64,000 nt of DNA from Bin5 sp965116395. Lineage in GTDB: Bacteria; Chloroflexota; Anaerolineae; Caldilineales; Caldilineaceae. The notes beneath the pieces are model-generated. The model ran no database searches and was not told the DNA's origin. It saw only the letters and a list, made by a program, of their open reading frames with translations. Of this stretch, positions 36,864 to 45,550 are shown one piece after another. Made by a program: the position numbers and the translations under genes. The DNA lies in the NCBI GenBank assembly GCA_965116395.1, contig OZ220684.1, positions 4,030,001 to 4,094,000 of the forward strand, read 5' to 3'. How positions within the stretch are numbered: the stretch's first letter is position 1; every line of letters begins with the position of its first letter.

Positions 36864-37342
36864 AGCCCTTTGAACGTCCAAAGCCTGTTTGCAGCGAAGT
36901 TCCAGAACATAACAACGCCGATGGCGAAGAGTTTGGCGGAATTGTAACTCATCGTGAAGCCCAGTTCGGCACTTGACAGCCAGTCAATCCAATACGGGCG
37001 CAGGAGTTCATCAGAAAAGCCAAAGACCAGCTGATTGATTCCCAGACCCACGACGCTTACCAGGGCGAATTTCGCCATTTGCAAGCGGCTATTGCGGATT
37101 CGACTCTCAGGGTAAGTCCACCACCGGTTGAGAAGGAAGTTTTGGAGGACTGCCGCACAGAAACCGGTGCCGTTGGCGAGATTGGAGGGGAAGCCGGCGA
37201 AAACGATCAACAGATTCAAAATGGTAACGTCGGTTACCGCTCCAAGCGCGCCGACGATTGCGAACTTGACGAACCGTTTCGTCTCTTTGCGTCTTCTGCT
37301 TCCCGGAGGCAGAAGTTTGGCCCCTCTCAATTGGTAGTCCAT
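36860..37342 (-). CDS. GtrA family membrane protein
   Basis: 160 residues, four membrane segments: FVKFAIVGALGAVTDVTILNLL (core FAIVGALGAVTD), an NGTGFCAAVLQNFLLNRWWTY segment, KFALVSVVGLGINQLVFG and AIGVVMFWNFAANRLWTF. Typical GtrA length and NRxW motifs. These proteins are thought to flip or deliver polyprenyl-linked sugars. The stop overlaps the start of the following glycosyltransferase. Confidence 0.92.
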   Translation of the reverse strand: MDYQLRGAKLLPPGSRRRKETKRFVKFAIVGALGAVTDVTILNLLIVFAGFPSNLANGTGFCAAVLQNFLLNRWWTYPESRIRNSRLQMAKFALVSVVGLGINQLVFGFSDELLRPYWIDWLSSAELGFTMSYNSAKLFAIGVVMFWNFAANRLWTFKGL

Positions 37343-37394
37343 TCTACTGTTGTGTCAGCACAGTTATTCTGAACCTGTCTCAAGTCTACAACGA

Positions 37395-39032
37395 TCATTG
37401 TACTCGAAATTTTGTATGTGCTGCAGCCGCCTGGCTTGTCCCTGGAAGAGGTTCAAAAGCGGAGGCAGAGCCGGTAACTGTCAGTTTGTCTTTTGCCAGG
37501 GCAACTGCTGCCCCAAGCCACAGCGCAACGTGCAGATACATTCCTTGCACGTACAAGCTATCGAACAGATGATGGACCGAGAGATGGGCGATTATGCCTA
37601 AGACACCGAGGAATAGGGCTGCTGTCCACGCTGAGGACGGGATGGCAGTCCTTGGCGGTGACTGTACATAGCCCCGGCGGCCGAAATTCTCGTTCTCTGT
37701 GCGGAGGATGCGGCGGCGCGTGCTGATCAGCCAAAAGACCACACCTGTCCAGAGCGCCAAATAGGCAAACATCCCAAGCAGTCCATTCTCTGCCAGTACG
37801 TTGAGATAGATGTTGTGGGCGTGGCCCAAGGGCTCTTCCCAGCGGGGCAAATGTACCTGCGGATAGACGGCTGCGTAGTTGCCAGGGCCCACGCCCAGCC
37901 ACGGTGACAGCTCCCACATGCGCAGGGCGGCAATCCAATGGGCCAGCCGTTCGATCACGGAGAAGTTTTCATCATTGACCGGTTGCTGGACTACTTCCCA
38001 CATGCCCATTCCCAGGTAGGCAGGCAGGTCGGACAGACGATCGGTCAGAGAACCTGGAATGTAGCGCGTCAGGGCGGGGCCGAGCAGCAGCAGGGCGGCG
38101 GTCCCAGCGAGGGCGGCTATTTTGATCAACCGTCCGCCATAGATGAGTAGGACAACTGTCATGCTGACGGCAGTACCCAGCCAGGCACCCCTACTCCAAC
38201 TGGCCAGCAGTCCCATGCCGATAATAGCTGCCGTCCCTCCGTAGAGGACGGTACCACTGAGGCTTTGCTTGAGGCCGGTGCCCGAAAGCTTCACGAATGA
38301 AGTGAGATTTAACATGAAAAGCGCAACCGCGACAGGCAGTGTAAGCCCCAGATAGCCGGCGAAAGGATTGGGCTGGCCGAAGGTGCCGGCCGCCCGCATA
38401 AAGCGGCCCAGCAGCAGGAAATTGGGCGGTCCGATCCGGAAGACAAACTGGTACATGCCGAGTGCGGCCTGCAGCATGGCGCCGGTCAAGAGGCCCCAGA
38501 CCAGCCAACGCACTTGACGCGGCGTCAGTGCCTCCTGAATTAATAGAATCGCTATCAGCATCTGCAGCCACTTGATTACACCTTCAGACGCTTCTCGTAC
38601 ATCAATCGCATTGCGGAAGGAAAGCAGGAGCGCCAAGAGATAGATGATAAAGAGCAATGGCAGAAGACCTGTGTTCAGTCGCAGCCGGTTCGTTCGCACG
38701 CCATTTGCGAACCACAGAAGGACGGCAGCCCCCAAGATGCCGTCTGCAATGCTTATTGGACCGATCTTGAATCCGCTGGCGAATGGCAGAACGACAGCAA
38801 GCCCCAGCCAGATCAGATGCGGGAAACGCAATAGGAGCAGGGTCGCGCTGATAGCGGCAATGGCCGCGGCCGACACGAGCAGCGGCAGTTCGGTTAGAAG
38901 CCATGCTAAGCCCAGAAGCCCTAGAATCGCTGCCGAAATGCGCACAGTTCTGGCGGCAATGTAGGGCGGAACTGGCGGAATGGCTAATCGGTCGCCTTTA
39001 AGTGGTAGCCGCGCGGTCCGACCCCACAACAT
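37395..39032 (-). CDS. O-antigen ligase / Wzy-like polymerase
   Basis: 545 residues with about twelve membrane segments and the large periplasmic loop before the last ones; the Wzy_C signature region has LGVGPGNYAAVYPQ and HAHNIYLNVLAENGLLGMFAYL (core HAHNIYLNVLAE). Such enzymes polymerise or ligate O-units or other lipid-linked glycans. A ligase to lipid A is unlikely if the organism lacks classical LPS, so a polymerase or glycan ligase is the safer call. First gene of a three-gene glycan set with GtrA and a GT4 enzyme. Confidence 0.88.
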   Translation of the reverse strand: MLWGRTARLPLKGDRLAIPPVPPYIAARTVRISAAILGLLGLAWLLTELPLLVSAAAIAAISATLLLLRFPHLIWLGLAVVLPFASGFKIGPISIADGILGAAVLLWFANGVRTNRLRLNTGLLPLLFIIYLLALLLSFRNAIDVREASEGVIKWLQMLIAILLIQEALTPRQVRWLVWGLLTGAMLQAALGMYQFVFRIGPPNFLLLGRFMRAAGTFGQPNPFAGYLGLTLPVAVALFMLNLTSFVKLSGTGLKQSLSGTVLYGGTAAIIGMGLLASWSRGAWLGTAVSMTVVLLIYGGRLIKIAALAGTAALLLLGPALTRYIPGSLTDRLSDLPAYLGMGMWEVVQQPVNDENFSVIERLAHWIAALRMWELSPWLGVGPGNYAAVYPQVHLPRWEEPLGHAHNIYLNVLAENGLLGMFAYLALWTGVVFWLISTRRRILRTENENFGRRGYVQSPPRTAIPSSAWTAALFLGVLGIIAHLSVHHLFDSLYVQGMYLHVALWLGAAVALAKDKLTVTGSASAFEPLPGTSQAAAAHTKFRVQ

Positions 39033-39130
39033 ACCTGCGCCCCCCTCCTGTCTTTGCCTTGCATGACATGCCGACTGCTAACGAGATAGCAGGGCAAGCA
39101 TCACCGTATGACCAAATAAAATATTTGATC

Positions 39131-39163
39131 AAAGAAAATTCCCGGACACACTATGCCCGGGAA
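39131..39163 (-). terminator. Rho-independent terminator after tRNA-Ser
   Basis: Stem TTCCCGG/CCGGGAA (39139-39145 with 39157-39163), 11-base loop, then on the minus strand TTTTCTTT. It lies 6 bases after the tRNA 3' end. Confidence 0.85.
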
Positions 39164-39169
39164 CTAAGG

Positions 39170-39257
<88 letters not shown>

Positions 39258-39292
39258 GAAAGTGTTCGTGCCGAGCCGGCCCGGCACGAGAG

Positions 39293-39322
39293 ATACTAGC
39301 ACACACAGTAATCACTGTACAA
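39293..39322 (-). promoter_or_regulatory. Promoter for tRNA-Ser
   Basis: On the minus strand TTGTAC (39322-39317) and TAGTAT (39298-39293) with an 18-base spacer. Between it and the tRNA lies a GC-rich hairpin, CGTGCCG/CGGCACG at 39267-39288, which may be a leader structure. Confidence 0.55.
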
Positions 39323-39425
39323 TTCTTCGACGAATTGTCGGAATGCATCTTCAATACTGGCGCGGCCGGGTTGGACGCCGGAAGCGAGTTTTTCGCGTGC
39401 CTGCACCAGGACGACCGGCCATTTC

Positions 39426-40121
39426 TTACAGCAAGGCTTCGGCCAACTCGGTGAAGTTGGTTACGGTAAGCGCGGGCAGGAAGGGCGAGTCCTCGACCGG
39501 CAGTTGGTAACGGTTCACATAGGCCGCTTGGAATCCGCAAGCGCGGGCACCGACGCAGTCGAAAGCGTTGGCTGAAACCATCATGCATTCCTGGACTTCC
39601 AGGGTGAGCAGATGGGCCGCCCGGCGGTAGACACCGGGATGGGGCTTGAAGGCGCCGTTGCCCGTGGCGGAGATGACGTCGTCAAACGGGAAGAACACGC
39701 GATTTTGGACCAGATGATCCAGGAAGTGGGGGTCTCCGTTGGAGAGCACGACCAGACGATACTGGTTGTGGAGCCGTTCCAGCGCGGGGACTACCTCCGG
39801 GAAGGGGGTGAGACCCTGCCAGGCGGCCATCAACTCCTGCACGCGATTCTCTGTTGGCGAAATCTCGTTCAGCCGGAAAACGTAGTGAAGGGCTCGCCGC
39901 ACTGTTTCGAGATAGCCAGCGTGGCCCACCATCATGATCGTGTCCTGGTACTGCTCCAGCCGCTGACGCACACGCCACTGGTCCCAGAATGTTTCTGGCG
40001 ATGTGGCCGGCGCCTCTCTATTGAGGAGCTCGGTTATCGCGGGTTTGAGGCTGCCGCCCAAGTCCAGGATAGTGCCGAAGAGATCGAATGTGAGGGCTTG
40101 GGCAGTGTCAGTCGGTGCCAT
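39426..40121 (-). CDS. HAD superfamily hydrolase, 2-haloacid dehalogenase type II-like
   Basis: 231 residues. Catalytic Asp in LTFDLFGTILD (about residue 13), motif II Ser-Asn in VVLSNGDPHFL, motif III Lys in GAFKPHPGVYR and the acidic motif IV in MVSANAFDCVGARACGF. FDLFGT, SNGD, FKPHP and SANAFDxxGA are the marks of the haloacid dehalogenase group that turns L-2-haloacids into D-2-hydroxyacids; a phosphatase role cannot be excluded. It follows the LarA-like gene by 18 bases in the same direction. Confidence 0.88.
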   Translation of the reverse strand: MAPTDTAQALTFDLFGTILDLGGSLKPAITELLNREAPATSPETFWDQWRVRQRLEQYQDTIMMVGHAGYLETVRRALHYVFRLNEISPTENRVQELMAAWQGLTPFPEVVPALERLHNQYRLVVLSNGDPHFLDHLVQNRVFFPFDDVISATGNGAFKPHPGVYRRAAHLLTLEVQECMMVSANAFDCVGARACGFQAAYVNRYQLPVEDSPFLPALTVTNFTELAEALL

Positions 40122-40139
40122 GCGTTTTCCCTTGGCGTC

Positions 40140-41372
40140 TCAAGAGGTCAGAGTTTCGGCTATTGGAGGGAGCAGGGCGCCGTCGGAATTGAACTGAACG
40201 TCCTGGGCCGGGCCAACTCGGGTGAGAGACGGCTTTTCGGCGGCCTCTTCCAGGAGCGCGGGCGAAAGCCAGAGAGTCTCCAGCTCGAGCGTGTTTTGGA
40301 TCCAGACAACGCGGGCAGCGGCGGCATCTTTGCCCATCAGGCCGGTCTCAATGATTTCCCGGTCGGTCGGAAGAGTGACGGGCTGTTTGGCGGCGGCGAA
40401 GTTGCCGGCGGTGAGACAGTTCGTATAGGTGGCGTGCCAGTCGATCTTGGCCCGCAGCCGTTCGGGGATGAGATCGGCCAGCCCTACGCCGGAGGCATTG
40501 CCGTGGCTGCCAGGCGTCAGATCAAGGACGGCCAGGACGCGAAAGTTGGGTTCCCTGGGGCCGCCGTTGCGTCGCCACATCCCGATGATGTTGGTGTCCA
40601 TTCCGGTGCCGCTGATGTTTTTGCCCATCTCCTGAACGACCAGCATATCAAGGTCGTCGAAGGGGATGGACGGCTGGAGTGCCTTGGCCTGCCGTAGTAG
40701 GGGCGGCTCCTCCTGGAAGATTTTTTCGCCGGGCAAGACTGAAATTTCGGCCGGCGCGTGGCGGCCGTTCTCGACGATGGCGACACCGGCTACGACCGGC
40801 ATTGTCTTCAGAATGACCTGCGCGGCCTGTGGAATTGCGGTGACGGCATCGTGAGCGTGGAGCGTGGCCGCGCCTCGCTTTTTACCCAGGCCGATGGTCA
40901 TGATCTTGCAGAGGCCGCTTTCGTGGTCGGCGCGGAATGCGGTGTGGGCCTTGACGCGATTTACGGGGATGACGGCATCGGCCTCGGCTGCGTGACGGTC
41001 CCAATAGACCGGCATTCCGTCAGTTTCGCCGATCTGCTTGACTTCCAGACTGCTGTGAATAGGGACGCCAAGGTCGGCCATCCCGTAGCCGACGAGGACG
41101 GCATGCTGGCCTTCGGCAGTGCCGCCGCCGTGACTACCCATTGCCGGGACGAGGAACGGGTCGGCGCCAATTGCTTGCAAGGACTCGACGACCGCCTGTA
41201 CCACTTCCCTGTAGCAGGAGATTCCGCGGCTGCCTACGGCCACAGCCACCCGCATCCCCGGCCGAACGCGTTCGGACAGTGCGACTGCGTTGAGGCCGTT
41301 CCATACTGCGGCGGATACATTGTCAACTTGCTGTTCGGAGACGGACTGCCGCACTGGCGCGAGTTGAATCAT
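40140..41372 (-). CDS. LarA-like (DUF2088) protein, putative 2-hydroxyacid racemase
   Basis: 410 residues from ATG 41372 with GGGAGG five bases upstream (the ATG at 41408 lacks a site and lies in the prfB tail). The lactate racemase N-terminal domain shows VPAMGSHGGGTAEGQ and the His/Lys set in VKAHTAFRADHESGLCKIMTIGLGK (core NRVKAHTAF). LarA proteins use a nickel-pincer cofactor made by LarB, LarC and LarE; none of those is in this window. The pairing with a haloacid dehalogenase suggests 2-hydroxyacid turnover. Confidence 0.82.
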   Translation of the reverse strand: MIQLAPVRQSVSEQQVDNVSAAVWNGLNAVALSERVRPGMRVAVAVGSRGISCYREVVQAVVESLQAIGADPFLVPAMGSHGGGTAEGQHAVLVGYGMADLGVPIHSSLEVKQIGETDGMPVYWDRHAAEADAVIPVNRVKAHTAFRADHESGLCKIMTIGLGKKRGAATLHAHDAVTAIPQAAQVILKTMPVVAGVAIVENGRHAPAEISVLPGEKIFQEEPPLLRQAKALQPSIPFDDLDMLVVQEMGKNISGTGMDTNIIGMWRRNGGPREPNFRVLAVLDLTPGSHGNASGVGLADLIPERLRAKIDWHATYTNCLTAGNFAAAKQPVTLPTDREIIETGLMGKDAAAARVVWIQNTLELETLWLSPALLEEAAEKPSLTRVGPAQDVQFNSDGALLPPIAETLTS

Positions 41373-41397
41373 TGGGACCTCCCTGGCTAAGATTCGC

Positions 41398-42490
41398 TTA
41401 TGTGCCAACCTGTGTTTTCAACCACGCCTCGATAAACGGGTCCAGTTCACCGTCCAAGACGGGTTGAGGCGAGGCGGTCTCTACATTCGTGCGCAAGTCC
41501 TTCACCATCTGATAAGGGTGCAGGACATAGGAGCGGATCTGACTTCCGAAGTCGGCTTGGACATTTTCTCCCTTTAGACGGGCTTTTTCGGCGGCTATTT
41601 TTTCCTGCTCGATTGCGTAGAGCTTTCCCCGTAGAATTCTCAATGCAATTTCCCGGTTCTGCGTTTGGCTGCGTTCGTTCTGGCAGGATACGACAATACC
41701 GGTAGGCAGGTGATGGAGGCGGACTGCGGTAGCGTTTTTCTGCACGCTCTGGCCCCCGGCCCCACTGGACAGGAAGACATCCATCTTAAGGTCATTTGGG
41801 GCGATTTCGATTTCGATGTCTTCGTCGATATTGGGCATGACTTCCAGCTTGGCGAAGGAAGTATGGCGGCGGTTACCGGCGTCGTAGGGGCTGAGCCGTA
41901 CGAGGCGGTGCGTACCGTGTTCCGCCTGAAGATAGCCGTAGGCGTATGACCCATCGACGGTGATGGTGACACTCTTGATTCCGGCCTCTTCACCTTGGGT
42001 CATGTCGGTGATTTCGGTGGCGTAGCCTTTCTTTTCGGCCCAGCGCAAGTACATGCGCTGTAACATTGCCGCCCAGTCCTGCGCCTCGGTGCCGCCTGCA
42101 CCTGCATGGATGCTGATGATGGCGCTGCCTGAATCGTATTTGCCATTGAGAGCCAGTGTGAACTCCCGTTTTTCCAGCTCTGCATCGAGCGTATTGGCCT
42201 CTGCCTCCAATTCTATCAGCATTTCTGCGTCATCTGCGGCCATTTCGGCAAGATCGAGGGCGTCTTGGGTACGTTGTTCCAATCCATCCCAGACTCTTAT
42301 CTGTTCCTGCAGGGCGTTCAACTCCTGCATCTTCTTCTGTGCGGCCCTTTGATTGTCCCAGAAGTCGGGGGCTATCGACTCTTCTTCCAGTGCTTGTGTC
42401 TGAGCAACTTTGTTGGGCAGGTCAAAGCCGCCTCCGGATCGTGTTGACTCGCTCAGCGAGCAGATGCAGACGGTCAGTTAATTCGCCCAT
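41398..42490 (-). CDS. prfB: Peptide chain release factor 2, with programmed +1 frameshift
   Basis: Recognises UGA and UAA stop codons. ATG 42490 gives 22 codons ending CTT TGA at 42427-42422; after a +1 shift at CTT-T-GAC the frame continues for 341 codons to 41398, total 363 residues. GGAGG lies three bases before the CTT, matching the known autoregulatory prfB site where low RF2 lets the ribosome shift. The catalytic GGQ is in SGAGGQSVQKNATAV. The stop-reading tripeptide, normally SPF, reads SPY (codons 41892-41884). AGGAG is 10 bases before the ATG. It sits between ftsY and the LarA-like gene. Confidence 0.96.
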
Positions 42491-42591
42491 TTGTCATTAT
42501 CTCCTTTGATGAATGATGGTTAACATTCCGGAGCCGCCGGATCCTAGAGGTTGGACCGTTGCAGGCGGCCCCCATATGAGGGTCGGTCCGG

Positions 42592-43542
42592 TTACTCACC
42601 CAACAGACCTTCTACGAATGCCACCGGATCGAACTCTGCCAGATCATGTAGTTTTTCCCCTGTACCGACGAAGCGCACAGGGATACCCAGCTGCTTCTTA
42701 ATATTGAGGACGGCGCCACCCTTGGCAGTGCTGTCCAGTTTGGTCAAAATGATACCGGTTACGCCGGAGGCTTCTTTAAAACCTTTTGCCTGCAGGATAG
42801 CGTTTTGGCCGGTGGATGCGTCCAGCACCAGCAATATTTCGTGCGGGGCCCGGTGCACTTGTTTTGCAGCCACCCTGCGCATCTTTTCCAATTCCTGCAT
42901 GAGATTGAATTTGTTCTGCAAACGGCCTGCGGTATCGGTGATGAGGAGGTCGGCCTTGCGGCTCTCCTGGCTGGCTCGCATGGCGTCGAAGAGCACGGCG
43001 GCCGGGTCGGAACCGGGGGCTTGGGCGATGACTTCCACGCCGGCCCGTTCGCCCCAAATCTCGAGCTGATCGATGGCAGCTGCCCGGAAAGTGTCTCCGG
43101 CGGCCAGAACAACCCTTTTGCCTCGCTCTTTGTAGCGCAACGCCAGCTTGCCTATGGTCGTGGTTTTGCCTGAGCCGTTAACACCAACGACAAGAACAAC
43201 GGTGAGGATGCGCGGTTCTTCAATCTGCAGCGGTTCGTCAGCTTGCAGGAGCTTGACCATCTCCTGCTTGAGGATAAGGTATGCATCCTGGCTGCGTTTG
43301 ACGCCTTCCTGCTGAACGCGGTCGCGGGTGGATTCGACGAGCTCGACGGTGGTGTCCATGCCGACATCAGCAACGATCAGCGCCTCTTCCAACTCCTCCC
43401 ACAGTTCATCGCTGACTTCGTTCTCCTGAAAGAGCGAGCCGATCTGACTGAATATGCCCGAACGGGTTTTTTGCAGGCTTTCTTCTATTTTTTCGTCGTC
43501 GGCCGATTTATCTTCCTGGCGACCAAACAAGCGCCTGAGCAC
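42592..43542 (-). CDS. ftsY: Signal recognition particle receptor FtsY
   Basis: 316 residues, the SRP receptor GTPase that docks ribosome-nascent chain-Ffh complexes at the membrane. N domain helical bundle (about 20-90), then NG motifs: GVNGSGKTTTIGKLA (G1), DTAGRLQNK (G3), LTKLDSTAKGG (G4), GTGEKLHDLAEFDP near the end. The acidic A domain seen in some homologues is almost absent, only a short charged N-terminus. Ffh is encoded about 8 kb upstream in the same direction. Confidence 0.97.
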   Translation of the reverse strand: MLRRLFGRQEDKSADDEKIEESLQKTRSGIFSQIGSLFQENEVSDELWEELEEALIVADVGMDTTVELVESTRDRVQQEGVKRSQDAYLILKQEMVKLLQADEPLQIEEPRILTVVLVVGVNGSGKTTTIGKLALRYKERGKRVVLAAGDTFRAAAIDQLEIWGERAGVEVIAQAPGSDPAAVLFDAMRASQESRKADLLITDTAGRLQNKFNLMQELEKMRRVAAKQVHRAPHEILLVLDASTGQNAILQAKGFKEASGVTGIILTKLDSTAKGGAVLNIKKQLGIPVRFVGTGEKLHDLAEFDPVAFVEGLLGE

Positions 43543-43731
43543 GTAATCTCTCCGTGAAATGAGCTTGTTGCGCGGTTATCGGCAATTATAGCACGCGGCA
43601 GAACCAAAGAGAGAACAGAGCACGCCTCTCGCGTCGGTGCTAAATCGTGTTCGATTGTAACTACTCAGCCGCAACTGATTCGCAACCCTGATCGAGGCGA
43701 GCAGAGGTGTTCGTTCTTTCCTCACTGTTGC

Positions 43732-43805
43732 ATTTTGGGCGGTCGGCCGCAAGCGGCCTCCCTTGTGCAGGGGCTGCGCCCCCGCAACGCCCCCCTACAA
43801 AAACA
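43732..43805 (-). repeat. Two-hairpin dispersed repeat (inverted relative to the 55.1 kb copy)
   Basis: Reverse complement is TTTTGTAGGGGGGCGTTGCG and onward, matching the element at 55108-55177 for about 70 bases with a single extra C near the end. Contains GGGGC-GCA-GCCCC and GGCCGC-TT-GCGGCC hairpins. Short ORFs across it are not genes. Confidence 0.9.
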
Positions 43806-44353
43806 TGCCTCACCGACAGTGTGCCTTCTTCGCAACGTATCAGCTGGCGAGCATGGCGGCGGCTGTACACCAGTTGCGTCATCAAGAGCCTGAATGGTTC
43901 CAAGGATGACTGGATGGTCAAGTACTGTGGCTAAGTAGTTACGTTCAATTCTAGAACGAGGCTGTTCCGCGTATTGTATGTTGCTTTGTGACAATATTGA
44001 CTGCCATGATTCTATTGGGTAACAGGCGGGGGAGTTGTGATGTCAAATGAGATTTGCATTGGTGCTCGTTGGCACCTGTTTAGTGCTGACAGATAAGCAA
44101 CAAGAGTTGGTTGTCTACCCTTAGACCTGTCGAGCAGCAGTGGGAGAACACATCTGCTTGCCATGCCCCCGGGGCATACGGCCTGTGCTTTTTATGTTAC
44201 GAAATGGGCTATGTCTGATCTATGGTCTGGAAAGGCGTGTTGGCTTGTTCTTGTTATCTGACTGTATACTGAAACCGAGGGGCAAGGACCCTCGGAGATG
44301 ACGGCCAGATTGGAGGCCGTGTCAAGCCTCGATTCCTTTCAGAAAGGTCGAAA
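43806..44353. other. Noncoding region upstream of dGTPase gene
   Basis: About 550 bases without a gene. TATACT at 44264-44269 is a possible -10, but no -35 stands at the right distance. Together with the repeat this is an 811-base gap between divergent genes. Confidence 0.45.
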
Positions 44354-45520
44354 ATGCTGGTGTCGAGAGAAGAGTTGGAGCAGAGAGAAGAAAGGGAACT
44401 GGCCGTCTATGCGATGCGCAGCTGCCAGAGCCGCGGGCGGGTTTATCCGGCTTCCGAGCATCCGTATCGAACTGCTTACCAGAGGGACCGCGACCGTATC
44501 ATCCACACGACCGCGTTCCGCCGGCTTCAGTTCAAGACCCAGGTATTCGTTTACAGTGAAGGCGACCACTACCGCAACCGGCTTACGCACACGATTGAGG
44601 TGGCCCAGATTGGCCGCACGCTGGCGCGGGCGCTTTCGTGTAATGAAGATTTGGTCGAAGCGATCTGCCTGGCCCACGATCTGGGTCATCCGCCGTTCGG
44701 CCATACTGGTGAAACTACGCTTAATGAACTGATGGAAGGGCACGGCGGCTATGATCATCAGAAGCAGACCTATCGCGTCATCACCAAATTGGCGTTGCGC
44801 TACCCGGACCATCCGGGGTTGAATCTGACGTACGAGGTGCGGGAAGGCGTGGTCAAGCACGACACCGACTATGACATTGTTGATGCTCGGGATTACAACC
44901 CGGATGAGATGGGCACGCTGGAATGTCAGCTCAGCAATCTGGCCGACGAGATTGCCTATAACACCAGCGATTCGGATGACGGACTGCGGGCCGGAATCCT
45001 GAGCCCCAGAGCATTCCTTGATCTTGCGATCAGCCGGCGCGTGCTCGATTCGCTGGGTGAATCGGCGACTTCGATCGACCTGACGCAGCCGCTGGATCGC
45101 TACCGGTTTATCCGGCGGCTGGTGGGAATTGAAGTGAGTGACGCGATCCGGGCGACGGCCGCTAACCTGCAGGCCGCCGGCGTGCAGAGTCTGGCTGATC
45201 TGCGGGCGCGCGGCAAGAATATGGCGGCCTACTCCGCGGAAATTGCGGAAGAAAACCGGGAACTGAAGCGGTTTCTCTTTGATCGCTTTTATCGTCATTA
45301 CCGGGTGGCGCGGATGGCGGCAAAAGCGGACCGTACCATTCGTGCGCTCTTTTCGACATTTGTCGAGGAGCCGGCTCAGCTTCCTCCGGAAGCGCAGGAA
45401 TCTGAAACGGCAAATGGCGGCGATCTGCATCGTGTGGTTTGTGATTACATTGCGGGGATGACGGACCGCTATGCTATTGCAGAATACCGACGCCTATTTG
45501 ACCCGGAAGAAGGGGTTTGA
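44354..45520 (+). CDS. Deoxyguanosinetriphosphate triphosphohydrolase-like HD protein
   Basis: 388 residues. Removes tripolyphosphate from dGTP or other dNTPs. N-terminal RDRIIHTTAFRRLQFKTQVF is the family signature; HD metal ligands lie in RLTHTIEVAQ (about residue 80) and CLAHDLGHPPFGHTGE (about 106-120), with a later Asp in ADEIAYNTSDSDD. Length agrees with the shorter bacterial dgt class rather than E. coli Dgt. GAAAGG lies before the ATG. It is convergent with the following gene (30 bases apart). Confidence 0.95.
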   Translation: MLVSREELEQREERELAVYAMRSCQSRGRVYPASEHPYRTAYQRDRDRIIHTTAFRRLQFKTQVFVYSEGDHYRNRLTHTIEVAQIGRTLARALSCNEDLVEAICLAHDLGHPPFGHTGETTLNELMEGHGGYDHQKQTYRVITKLALRYPDHPGLNLTYEVREGVVKHDTDYDIVDARDYNPDEMGTLECQLSNLADEIAYNTSDSDDGLRAGILSPRAFLDLAISRRVLDSLGESATSIDLTQPLDRYRFIRRLVGIEVSDAIRATAANLQAAGVQSLADLRARGKNMAAYSAEIAEENRELKRFLFDRFYRHYRVARMAAKADRTIRALFSTFVEEPAQLPPEAQESETANGGDLHRVVCDYIAGMTDRYAIAEYRRLFDPEEGV

Positions 45521-45550
45521 CCGCCTCGCCGCGCTTTGTTTGTCCCCAAC

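Noticed and set aside
43661..43921. Short ORFs with VGGRCGGAAPAQGRPLAADR-type sequence, also at 54965-55657
   Set aside because: The shared peptide is just the translated two-hairpin repeat.
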